Origin: Dipteris shenzhenensis
Taxonomy: Eukaryota; Polypodiophyta; Polypodiopsida; Gleicheniales
Strand: one strand, 5' to 3'
Assembly (NCBI GenBank): GCA_047967505.1
Contig: CM106538.1
DNA length: 64,000 nucleotides
Under the pieces are notes generated by a model. That model worked only from the letters and a program-made list of their open reading frames with translations, was not told the origin of the DNA and searched no databases. How positions within the stretch are numbered: position 1 is the first letter of the stretch; each line of letters starts with the position of its first letter. Position numbers and translations under genes: made by a program. Positions 46,720 to 59,000 of the stretch are shown here, piece by piece.

Positions 46720-48302
46720 ATCAATCATAGCAGCACGTGCAGCTGCCTTCTTTTCCAACATAAGATCCGCAATAATATCTATACGAGGCATTTGAACAAA
46801 ATTTGTATGCAAGCGGTAGTCTACTTTCAGATATACATCCAGACACTCTTTCTAAAAAGTGAACATTTGCTTGATGATTCAACCGAGAGAGTATACATCG
46901 GAGGCCTTGGAGTATGTGTTGGAGCATGTCGGATCCGAAATTTCTGAAGCCACCCACTCTCTCAATCTCTCCCTCCCTCCTTGCACTACAACTTTCCTCA
47001 GCTCGAACTCTTCCTCATGCATTCCCTGGGATGGCCTAGTGATAAAATTAGAAGCCAGTCTAGTTTCACTGGCCTTTAGCATAAGACCCCAATCAATGAC
47101 ACCTACTCTGGGGCAGTGGTCTCTCGTATAAAAATATTTTTAGCATGTAGATCACAAAGCACGATCCCTACCGTATGAGAAACAGACACTGCATCCACAA
47201 GGGCATACACAATTGAGGGAATATGGTCTATAAACCCCTGTAATCTAGCCATGTCATTAGCTTCAATCACTGGATCCTCCCTTGGGTTTCTGATTACTCC
47301 TCCTTGCTTTAGCTTGAGATATGGACGCCTATATGTACCTTTGTGGAAAGGTAATTGCATCATCATTTTCCCTAGGGTATCGCCATTGAAATATGGAAAT
47401 ATAGTTACCCATGGAATCTCACCTGTCTTACCTATGCAACGAATGAGACAAGGGTATAGTCTTTGCATCCCTCCTTCAATGTCAAAAGGCTCAAACTATT
47501 TCCCTACAGACCTTGCTGAGTATTTCTTTGCACAATATGTTAGATGACTAGGAAAGTAAGAAACACCATCGAATTGGACCTTGTAACAAGCTCTGTATGC
47601 ATCCTTCCCAATCTCTTCTTGCCATACTATAGCATCGTATGGCACGACAATGATCACCATACACTCATTATTTCTTATCATCTGTTGCAAGTGTCCAAAC
47701 CCCCCTATATCACCTGATGATGCTCCTACAACACCTGTATCTATCTCACCACCTCTACTAGATTCATCTAATGCTTTGCATTGATTTTGCTGAGCAACAA
47801 TTGCGACTCAATGTCTTTGCTCTCTTGCTCCTACGCTTCTCCTTTTCCCATTGAGCATCCCATAAAGATATTCTTTCCATATCTTGAGCTGGTCATTGGA
47901 GTCCTAGGTCAGTGACACTGTAACATGTCCAATGACATTGAGACACATGTGTTTAACCACTTTTGGGTGCCATAATCTTGCCTCCATTAAATTTCCTTTT
48001 ACCTCTCCTTGAAGTCGCATCTTTGCCACACTCAATATTGCATGAGTGAAGTCATCGAGTGATGTGGCATTCTGAATGGTGCTATTGATAGCAATCGGCA
48101 ACATGTGACTAATCTCATTAACTAGCTCCAACCTAAGAGCTCTCATCACATCCCTTCTCTCATCTTTCCCGTAACTGACATCACCCATTCTGCATACAAG
48201 ACCAATTGACAATGAGACAAAGAGCATGCTCCTTGATAACAAGATTGTTGTAGGTGAGAAAACAAGGATGTCAAAACATAAGCATAGTAAACATGTACAC
48301 AT
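46720..48302 (-). pseudogene. Protein-kinase-like pseudogene with a DWG motif
   Basis: One reading frame can be followed from 48302 to 47103 through three stops, then shifts frame and continues to about 46720. The part before 47700 (GDVSYGKDERRDVMRALRLE, LWHPKVVKHM) has no recognised domain. The C-terminal part looks like a kinase C-lobe: VLCDLHAKNIFI as the catalytic loop (Asp and Asn kept, the usual HRD changed), GVIDWGLM in place of DFG, and SDVYSLG in the F-helix position. An acceptor-like TTGTATGCAG precedes GDVSYG. The N-lobe Lys and Gly loop were not identified. Origin is uncertain: a host gene copy or a passenger of the neighbouring element. Confidence 0.55.
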
Positions 48303-49627
48303 ACACTATATGAAAACTAAAACATGTACACATTACAAAGCATGTGGAGAGAGAAAGTTAATTGGTCACATCATTCTTCAAAGAAGAAAACATAAGTGAG
48401 TTCGTGTAGATGTAGATTGTAAATGGATTGTGCATTGTCTGACATCACTACAGTGAATGCACAAGAATGAGAATGCAAGGAGAGATGACACAAATGCCCA
48501 AAAAATGACAAAGTGCTGAGCTCTTATGTAGAGACGAACCTAGTGTAATGACACAGATGGTCGAATAAATGACAACACCTATTTCATTAATTTTGGACTT
48601 TTTCTGTTGTTTTTGGATGAAGCCCAAAAATCATTCCCAAATGAAAAGTTTACTTTGTGAAAATATCCTTCCCAAATCAAAATTTTACTTTCTGAAAATA
48701 TTTTTCCCAAATCAAAAGTTCACTTTGTGGCACTATCATATTCACAAAAAAATCTTGTTTTTTCAATCTATACTTTTGCACTAACATGCAAGAATTTGAA
48801 ATAATCCTATTTTAGAAATTCTAGCTATACCTAAGTTATTTTTTAATTTAATTATTTTTAATATTTTTCCTTGATGTGATAAATTTATAAATCCATGAAA
48901 GGAGACTTAAATATTTCATGTAAATGACATTGTCACTTGCAATATGCACAAAAATTTTAAAACTTTTAATAATTTAAAATAGAAAAAAGACATGATGCCA
49001 TAAGACCCAAGTTTTGCATTGAACCAAAGAATTATAATAGCAATTATAGCTATCATTATATGTTTACATTGAGAGATGTTGCTCTCAACTGGAGTCTTTG
49101 TATAAAATGATATAGATTGAACATAATATGTTTACAATTTAAATTGTTGCTCTTAAAGAGCCTCAATTCGTGCCATCTGCATAATTTGACTCCCCATTGT
49201 CTTATTGCTCAATGTGACAGTCCCTTGCCGGGTGCCATCTGCATTAACTCCCACTTGTCTTGCCAAGCCTTGCCCCGTGGGTGGATTCACTCCCCATTGT
49301 CTTATTGCTCAATGTGATAGTCCCTTGCCAGGTGCCATCTGCATTAACTCCCTATTGTCATGCCAAGCCTTGACCCTTGGGTGACATCTAGTGCATATTT
49401 TGACTCTCATTTCACATAGGAGGTAATGACTCAGTATAGTTGCACCTACTAGTCTAATAATATATGATTATAATTGTCAATTGGCTTCTTGCCTAGTACC
49501 CAAATAAAATCCTTCAATGGAGTTCAATACAAAGCTTTAATCATGGACATTCTTCATTTGCACGATCTGCTTCTACTTCTTCCATGGCGAGCATCCTTAA
49601 AAATTCGTGTATATGCAAAATACTTTG
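48303..49627. other. AT-rich spacer; contains a ~105-bp tandem duplication
   Basis: Around 49185-49385 a unit with CTTATTGCTCAATGTGA, CAGTCCCTTGCC and GGTGCCATCTGCATTAACTC is present twice in tandem, about 100-110 bp apart. CCCAAATCAAAA-TTTACTTT phrases recur near 48635-48725. No gene was recognised. Confidence 0.55.
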
Positions 49628-52600
49628 CTATGGTATTTTTATTTTTCCTTCTACCTCATATCCCATGCGCTTCTTTGATTTCTTTGCCCTTGAATGCCAA
49701 GACACTATGATTGTCTCCGTCGAAACTTGTGAGACCGCTTCATCATTTGAGACCCTCTCCTTCATTATACAATTAGTATACAATGTGTTGTTATCCATAT
49801 TCTCCTTCCTGCCCTTTGGCACATCAACTACTTTTGCAACCCAAAACTTCACATTCTCATATTTATCATCCGATGGCTGAACCACAACAAAACAATCGAC
49901 CTCTATATCTACTCGTGGCATAAACTCTCTCTTCTTTGGTCCACAATATGGATGTGGGAGTAATGATACAAATTCATTCTCAAAGACTAGAGCTGTGGGC
50001 ACAAATCGTTATGAACATTCGGCCAAAATATATTGCATTCTTCCTTGACATTCTTTGAGCCCCGCATTCTCTCAAGGTCTTTTATTAATTTTCATATCTT
50101 GTTAATTACAGTGATAGTGTGTTCTCTCCAAGTAGGCTTTGAATCAAGATATCTCCAAAGCATTTCCTCTTTGTATGTAATAAATGCTTTTAATCCTTCT
50201 ATTTCATAGTTAGACCTCTCATTGAATTCTTGTATAGGAGCCCATGTTGGATACCTTTCTTTGCTGGGAATTGAAGTTAAGGGACTATAAGGTTCTTCAG
50301 GTTTCCATTTTGTATCATGAGAATACTGTTGCCATTGCATTACGGGTTTTCCATCTTTTTAAAAAAATGAAAGTAGTGTGGATTGGTATGACCTATCAAT
50401 ACATCACCACCCATTTGTATGAAATGTAGAATGAAGCTCTTCCAATCATACATTCTTTTGAGCCTCTCACATACTATACTTTCCTTACGACCACCAACTT
50501 TCCTGCCACATCTTCTTACCAAGTCATCTATTGTCTCCACATCCTTGCATTTAAGCTCTCTTGAGACTGTGCTAAAAACCTAATCGATATCCTCATGTGT
50601 ATGCCCAACCTACAAAAATCCACATTCGACCTCATTGAAGATTCGATGAGCAACTAGCATGGAGCAGAATGCAAACATGAGTACATTCTTATTTTCTCGC
50701 TAGCAATTATCAGCTTGTATTCTCAAAGTTGGTGGTAGGTGACCTTTTTCTGCATGTACATTGTGAATTGCCTTCATAATAGATGTTACAACTTGATTGC
50801 TATCATGTAGATGCAAGGAATCAATCCATATATCTGCAAAGAACTTAATTCCATGCACTAACACTCCACATAGATGTGTCTTTAGAAAGTGCTTTCCTTG
50901 TAATTTAGGTGGAGTGGCAACAAAACGAGGCAATGTTGTTGTATTCTGATCCATGCCATCTACAATAAGGCACATGTAGTCATCGGGATGCGAAATAGCT
51001 TGCTCCTTCCAAAATGCATATTTTTGTCTGGAATCTCGAATAAGGTCATGATGAGATTTTTAGTTTTTTTTGTATAATTACCTTTGATTTGGACATGTTG
51101 CACTCTCAATCGCTTGCTTTAAATCATCACAGGCATTGCACTTTGGCATTTTTTGCCTCCTTGGGATTTTAACATATCCAAAGTTCTTCTTCCAAAGAGT
51201 ATACAAAGTATGAGAAGAAGCTATGGCATCCCCTCTTTGCCTTTGCTTTTTTGCAATAGAATCAAATACTTCGAGCTTTGTCAATCCCATTGGAAGGTGC
51301 ATTTCAGTGATTGCATCACCGTTAGGGAGTTTGGTAGATATATGCGGTTGAGGTAAAGCATTTTCATGTATGAAGTCTTGCAAAATTGTTGCTGCCCTGA
51401 TAATTGAGATTCTTGATTTGGACCTTCCTCTATTACCGTGGATCCTAAATTTGTTGTCGCCGTTTGCCTTCGTGACTAAATCCTAATATGTACCATGGGA
51501 TAATCTAGTAATATTGCGATATGCCTTATTGCAAATCTTTTTTCCACTTACGAGAGGTTTTACCTTTTGTCTTGAACTTAGCCTTTTATTGCCATTCTGA
51601 AGAAAGCAAGAGAGACTTGTGAGAAGGTATTCATTTCTTTCACTTCCTCTTCTTTGCCACATGTGTCCACTACATTCCTTGATGTTTGCAAGATGAATGA
51701 AGTGCATACATCTTCGCTTGCAACATAGATATCCAAATGCATTTAACATGTTCTCGTCCTTCATTACTCTCTTCCTCTTTGGTTGCTTTCATTCCTCGTG
51801 CACATTGTTATCTGTTTTCATTCACGAGGAACATGTTGCATGAAAATGTTGTTATCCATGATTTTGTTGCTTTTGTGGATCTCCTTGGATTGACCGTTTT
51901 CATTCCTCATGCATGTTGTTATCTGTATTTATGCACTTCTTCTCCTCACATTTGTTTGTAACCAAGCATCCATGATTGGTCGTTGCATCCTTGGCCATAT
52001 CACAATCAAAGTTAAATACTGAATAATCCTTTGTTGATCTCATCCTCGTTCTTAACATACTCTTAGGACCATTCAATGAATTCAATACTCTACGAGAGTA
52101 TTGAGAACCTTAAAACTCCTCCACTCCTGAGAGAACATCGCTCATTAGGACATCTTACATGGCTTTCACAAATCCATAAGCTTGATTGATACCAGGTTTG
52201 TTAATATGCATGAACTCATCCACACTTGATAAGACATCGCTATTGAAACCTTTACCCTTCTCACTGTGCGAGAATTCATCCACCTCAGATAAGGCTTCGC
52301 TTCTAAAATCATTTTGTTTCTTGGAACCAATGCACTCATCCACTCCAGATAAGATGTCACTTCTATAATTGAGTACATTGAAATCATCCACATTTGAAGT
52401 GATAGAGCTTGGCACATGGGCATGCTTTTTAGGCCCTTTGATATTGTAGTATACCTTGTCTTTATCATTGAAAACCACGTGCCTCTTTCTCATGTTTAAA
52501 AATTGCATGCTCCATATCATATTCTTGCCTACCTCATAGTAGGGATCACATAAGGATGTTATGTTATCAACCATACCATCATCAGTGACTTTTAGAATCC

Positions 52601-53001
52601 TCATCTGTGCAAATGACCATTGCTCCACTTGTTCAAATCCCAATACTTCACCTTCTACTACAGTCTTATTTGCAAATGATCTCATTTGTAAAATGTCCCC
52701 TATAGTAAAATCCAAGGTGGTTTGTCCCATGCTATAAATGATTTGTTGGATGTATTGTAGGGCATAACATCTCCAAGTCTTTCCATATCTCCACATTTAT
52801 ACTTTAGCTCAACATGTGTGCTAAGAATCTTTGATACAGTAATTGCCACCTTATCTTCACCAAGTCTTCGAAAGTAGCAAACTGAATTGGGATCATATCA
52901 TGGATTGTAGCAAATGCAACTACTTCTCTTTTGCTACATAAAATCACATCCATCCCTGGAATAAAATCTATAGCCATCTCCTTTGTGAGAGTCCTTTGCA
53001 A
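49628..53001 (-). pseudogene. DUF7869-like (DDE transposase-like) gene, decayed, with at least one intron
   Basis: A long minus-strand chain, mostly in one frame. Upstream (53001-51900) it is unrecognised but open apart from a few stops. At 51764-51080 come a Cys-rich segment (KKICNKAYRNITRLSHGTY) and CNACDDLKQAI. After a GT-bounded intron near 51080-51030 comes the core: DYMCLIVDGMDQNTTTLP, HLCGVLVHG, LHLHDSNQVV, LPPTLRIQADNC, RENKN, then VGHTHEDID and TVSREL. The DGMDQ, QADNC/RENKN and GHTHEDID motifs are the hallmark of the DUF7869 family, thought to be DDE-type and transposon-borne. The C-terminal part (50340-49628) carries the FWVAKVVDV segment. Stops fall where the family has Gln or Trp. 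Ends of the element were not found. Confidence 0.7.
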
Positions 53002-53094
53002 GCAAGCTGCAGTAGCAACAATTACATAAATATTAGTCTCTTTTTAATAATCTACTCATTAATTATAATTTTTAATTAGTACTTAATTTATTGG

Positions 53095-56000
53095 TGGGAG
53101 AAGTTATCTGATCAAGTACTCATTAGATGGACATGCCACTTTGCATGCAACTCAATCACACCTATGCTGAGCTGCATGCAAAGTATTGTGCCCATCGGCT
53201 ATGCTTTGCATGCTATATCACGCACTAAACACTGTTTGTGCCTCCGTGTCATACACAACCATAAAAAACACGGTCCTAGGTGTGTTATTCAAACAAGTAC
53301 TTATCAGATGGGGGCTCCACTTTGCATGCAAGTCAGATATTCTTTGCATGGTCAATCATGCATTATACACCGTTTTCCCCCTAATGATATGCACATCCAT
53401 AAAAAAACACACCCTTAGGTGTGTTATCTGACCAAGTACTTATCGGATGGGTGTGCCTCTTTGAAAACAGGTCAATACCACCTAGATTGAGGTGTAGGAA
53501 AAGTATTTTGCCCATCAGATATGCTTTGCATGGTTGATCGAGCATTAAATACCATTTTTGCCTTAGTGTCATGCACATCCGTAAAAAAACACGCTGCTAG
53601 TTATGTTATCCGATCACGTACTTATGGGATGGGCATGCCAGTTTGCATGTAAGTCCATTCCACCTATTTTGAGGTGTGTGCAAAGTATTGTACCCATCAC
53701 ATATGCTTTGCATTGTCGATCAAGCATAAAACATCATTTTTGCCTTAGTCTCATGCACAACCATAAAAAAACACGGTCCTAGGTGTGTTATTCAAACAAG
53801 TACTTCTCAGATGGGGGCTCCACTTTGCATGCAAGTCCATTTCAACTAGTTTGAGGTGCGTGCAAAGTATTGTGACCATCAAATATGCTTTTCATGGTCG
53901 ATCACGCATTATACACCATTTTTCCCTTAGTGATATGCACATCCATAAAAAAGCACGCCCTTAGGTGTGTTATCTGACCAAGTACTTATCGGATGGGTCT
54001 GCCTCTTTGAGAGCATGTCAATACCACCTAGGTTGAGGTATACAAAAAGTATTGTGCCCATTGGATATCCTTTCCATTGTCGATCGAGCATTAAATACCA
54101 CTTTTGCTCTAGTGTCATACACATCCATAAAGAAACTCGCTGCTAGGTATGTTATCTGATCAAGTACTTATGGGATGGGCACACCACTTTGCATGTAATT
54201 TAATTCCACCTAGTTGAAGGTGTGTGCAAAGTATTGTGCCCATCGGATATGCTTTGCATTGTCGATCAAGCATAAAATACCGTTTTTGCCTTAGTGTCAT
54301 GCACAACCATAAAAAAATACGGTCCTAGGTATGTTATTCAAACAAGTACTTCTCAGATCAGGGCTCCACTTTGCACCCAAGTCTGTTTCAACTAGGTTGA
54401 GGTGCGTGCAAAGTATTGTGACCATCAAATATGCTTTGCATGGTCGATCACACATTATCCACCGTTTTTCCTGTAGTGATATGCACATCTGCCAAAAAAT
54501 ACGCCCTTAGGTACGTTATCTAACCAAGTACTTATCGGATGGGTGTGACTCTTTGAGAACATTTCAATATCACCTAGGTTGAGGCTTAGGACAAGTATTG
54601 TGCCCATTGGATATCCTTTGCATGGTCGATCGAGCATTGAATACTATTTTTGCTCTAGTGTCATGCACATCCGTAAAAAAACACACTGCTAAGCATGTTA
54701 TCCGATCAAGTACTTATGGGATGGGTGTGCCACTTTGCATGTAAGTCAATTCCACCTAGTTAAAGGTGTGTGCAAAGTATTGTGCCCATCGGATATGCTT
54801 TGCATTGTAGATCAAGCATAAAACACTGTTTTTACCTTTGTGTCATGCACAACCATAAAAAACCACGTCCTAGGTGTGTTATTCAATCAAGTACTTATTA
54901 GATGGGCGATCCACTTTGCACGCAAGTCCATTTCAACTAGCTTGAGGTGCATGAAAAGTATTGTGACCATCTGATATGCTTTGCATGGTCAATCATGCAT
55001 TATACAACGTTTTTCCTGTAGTGATATGCACATGGCTTCTTTAAAAGCATTCAATACCACCTAGGTTAAGGCGTAGGAAAAGTGTTGTTCCCATCGGATA
55101 TGCTTTGCATGGTCGATAGAGCATTAATTACCATTTTTGCCTTAGTGTCATGCACATCCATAAAAAAACACACTACTAGGAATGTTATTCGATCAAGTAC
55201 TTATGGGATGGATGCACCACTTTACATGTAAGTCAATTCCACCTAGTTTAAGGTGTGTACAAAGTGTTATGCCCATTGGATATGCTTTGCATTGTCAATT
55301 AAGCATAAAACACCATTTTTGCCTTAGTGTAATGCACAACTATAAAAAAACACGGCTCTAGGTGTGTTATTTAAACAAGTACTTATCGGATGGGGGCTCC
55401 ACTTTGCACGCAATTCTTTTTAAACTAGATTGAGGTGCGTGCAAAGTATTGTGACCATCGGATATGCTTTGCATGGTCAATCACACATTATACAGCGTTT
55501 TTCCTATAGTGATGCACATCTGCAAAAAAACACACCCTTAGGTGTGTTATCTAACGAAGTACTTATCGGATGGGTGTGCCTCTTTGAGAACATGTTACTA
55601 CCACCTAGGTTAAGGTGTAGGAAAAGTATTGTGCCCATCAGATATGCTTTGCATGGTCAATCGAGCATTAAATACCATTTTTGCCTTAGCGTCATGCACA
55701 TCCGTAAAAAACACCACATCTAGGTATGTTGTCCAATTAAGTACTTATGGGATGGGCATGCCACTTTGCACGTAAGTCAATTCCACCTAGTTTAAGGTGT
55801 GTGCAAAGTGTTTTTCCCATCGGATATGCTTTGCATTGGTGATCAAGCATAAAACACCATTTATGCTCTAGTGTAATGCACAACCATAAAAAAACACCGT
55901 CCTAGGTATGTTATTCAAACAAATGCTTATCAGATGGGGGCTCTGCTATTCATGCAAGTCTCTTTCAACTAGTTTTATGTGTGTGCAAATTATTTTGACC

Positions 56001-59000
56001 ATTGGATATGCTTTGCATGGTCGATCTTGCATTATACACCATTTTTCCCCTAGTGATATGCACATCCGCAAAAGAACACGGCCTTAGGTGTGTTATCTGA
56101 CCAAGTACTTATTGGATGGGTGTGCCTATTTGAAAACATGCCAATATCACCTAGGTTGAGGCATAGGAAAAGTATTGTGTCCATCGGGTATGCGTTGCAT
56201 GGTCGATCGAGCATTAAATACCATTTTAGCCTTAGTGTCATGCACATCCGTAAAAAAACACGTTGCTAGGTATGTTATCCGATCAAGTACTTATGATATG
56301 GGCATGCCACTTTGCATCTAAGACAATTCCACCTAGTTTAAGGTTTTTTCAAAGTGTTGTACCCATCGGATATGCTTTGCATTGTCGATCAAGCATAAAA
56401 CACCATTTTTGCCTTAGTAACATGCACAACCATAAAAAACACGCACCTAGGTGTGTTATTCAAACAAGTACTTCTCAGATGGGGGATCCACTTTGCATGC
56501 AAGTCCTTTTCAACTAGGTTGAGGTGCGTGCAAAGTATTATGACCATCGGATATGCTTTGCATGGTCGATCACGCATTATACACCGTTTTTCCCCTAGTG
56601 ATATGCACATCCATAAAAGAGCACGTCCTTAGGTGTGTTATCTAACCAAGTACTTATCGGATGGGTGTGCTTCTTTGAGAACATGTCAATACCACCTAGG
56701 TTGAGGCATCCAAAAAGTATTGTGCCCATCAGATATCCTTTGCATTGTCGATTGAGCATTAAATACCATTTTTGCTCTAGTGTCATGCACATCTGTAAAA
56801 AAACACACTGCTAGGTATGTTATCTGATCAAGTACTTATGGGATGGGCACCCCACTTTGCATGTAAGTTGATTCCACCTATTTGAAGGTATGTGCAAAGT
56901 ATTGTGCCCATCGGATATGCTTTGCATTGTCGATCAAGCATAAAACACCGTTTTTGCCTTAGTGTTATGCACAACCATAAAAAAACACGATCCTAGGTGT
57001 GTTATTCAAACAAGTACTTCTCAGGTGGGGGCTCCACTTTGCACGCAAGTCTATTTCAACTAGTTTGAGGTGCGTGCAAAGTATTGTGACCATCGTATAT
57101 GCTTTGCATGGTTGATCATGCATTATCCACTGTTTTTCCCGTCGTGATATGCACAACTGTAAAAAAACACGCCCTTAGGTATGTTATCTAACCAAGTACT
57201 TATCGGATGGGTGTGCCTCTTTGAGAACATTTAAACACCACCTAGGTTGAGGCATAGGAAAAGTATTGTGCCCATCGAATATCCTTTGCATGTTCGATCG
57301 AGCATTAAATACTATTTTTGCTCTAGTGTCATGCACATCTGTAAAAAATACGTTGCTAGGTATGTTATCTGATCAAGTACTTATAAGATGGGCGCGCCAC
57401 TTTGCATGTAAGTCAATTCTAGCTAGTTGAAGTGTGTGCAAAGTATTGTGCCCATCGGCTATGGTTTTCATTGTCGATCAAGCATAAAACATCGTTTTTG
57501 CCTTAGTGTCATGCACAACCATAAAAAAACATGTCCTAGGTGTCTTGTTCAAACAAGTACTTATCGGATGGGGTCTCCACTTTGCATGCAAGCTGCTTCA
57601 ACTAGGTTGAGGTGCATGCAAAGTATTGTGACCATCGGATATGCTTTGCATGGTTGATCATGCATTATACAACATTTTTCCTGTGGTGATATGCACATCC
57701 GCAAAAAAACATGCCCTTAGGTATGTTATTTGACCAAGTGGTGTGCCTCTTTGAAAACATGTGAATAACACCTAGGTTAGGGCATAGGAAAAGTATTGTG
57801 TCCATCGGATATGCTTTGCATGGTCGATCGACCATTAATTACCATTTTTGCCTTAGTGTCATGCACATCCATAAAAAAACACGCTGCTAGGTGTGTTATC
57901 CGATCAAGTACTTATGGGATAGGAATGCCACTTTGCATGTAAGTCAATTCCACCTAGTTTAAGGTGTGTGCACAGTGTTATGCCCATCGGATATGATTTG
58001 CATTGTCGATCAAGCATAAAACACCATTTTAGCCTTAGTCTCATGCACAACCATAAAAAAACATGGTCCTAGGTGTGTTGTTCAAACAAGTACTTATCGG
58101 ATGGGGACTCCACTTTGCATGCAAGTTTGTTTCAACTAGATTGAGGTGCATGCAGAGTATTGTGACCATTGGATATGCTTTGCATGGTCGATCACACATT
58201 ATATACCGTTTTTTCTATAGTGTTATGCACATTCGCAAAAAAACATGCCCTTAGGTGTGTTATCTAACCAAGTACTTATCAGAATGGTGTGCCTCATATC
58301 CTTTGCATGGTTGATCGAGCATTAAATACCATTTTTGCTTAGTATCATGTAGATCCATAAAAGAACACGCTGCTAGGTATGTTATCTGATTATGTACTTA
58401 CGGGATGGGCATGCCACTTTGCAAGTAAGTCAATTCCACCTAGTTTAAGGTGTGTGCAAAGTGTTATGCCCATCAGATATGGTTTGCATTGTCGATCAAG
58501 AATAAAACACCATTTTTGCTCTAGTGTCATGCACAACCATAAAAAAACACAGTCCTAGGTGTGTTATTCAAACAAATACTTATCGAATGGGGGCTCCACT
58601 TTGCATGCAATTCTCTTTCAACTAGGTTGAGGTGTGTACAAAGTATTGTGACCATTGGATATGCTTTGCATGGTCGATCATGCATTATACACCGTTTTTC
58701 CCCCAGTGATACGCACATTCGCAAAAACACACACTCTTAGGTGTGTTATGTGACCAAGTACTTATCGGATGGGTGTGCCTATTTGAGAACATGTCAATAT
58801 CACCTAGTTTGAGATGTAGGAAAAGTATTGTGCCCATTGGATATGCTTTGCATGGTCGATCAAGCATTAAATACCATTTTTGCCTTGGTGTCATGCACAT
58901 CCGTAAAAAAACACACTGCTAGGTATGTTATCCAATCAAGTACTTATGGGATGGGCACGCCACTATGCATGTAAGTCAATTCCACATATTTTAAGGTGTG

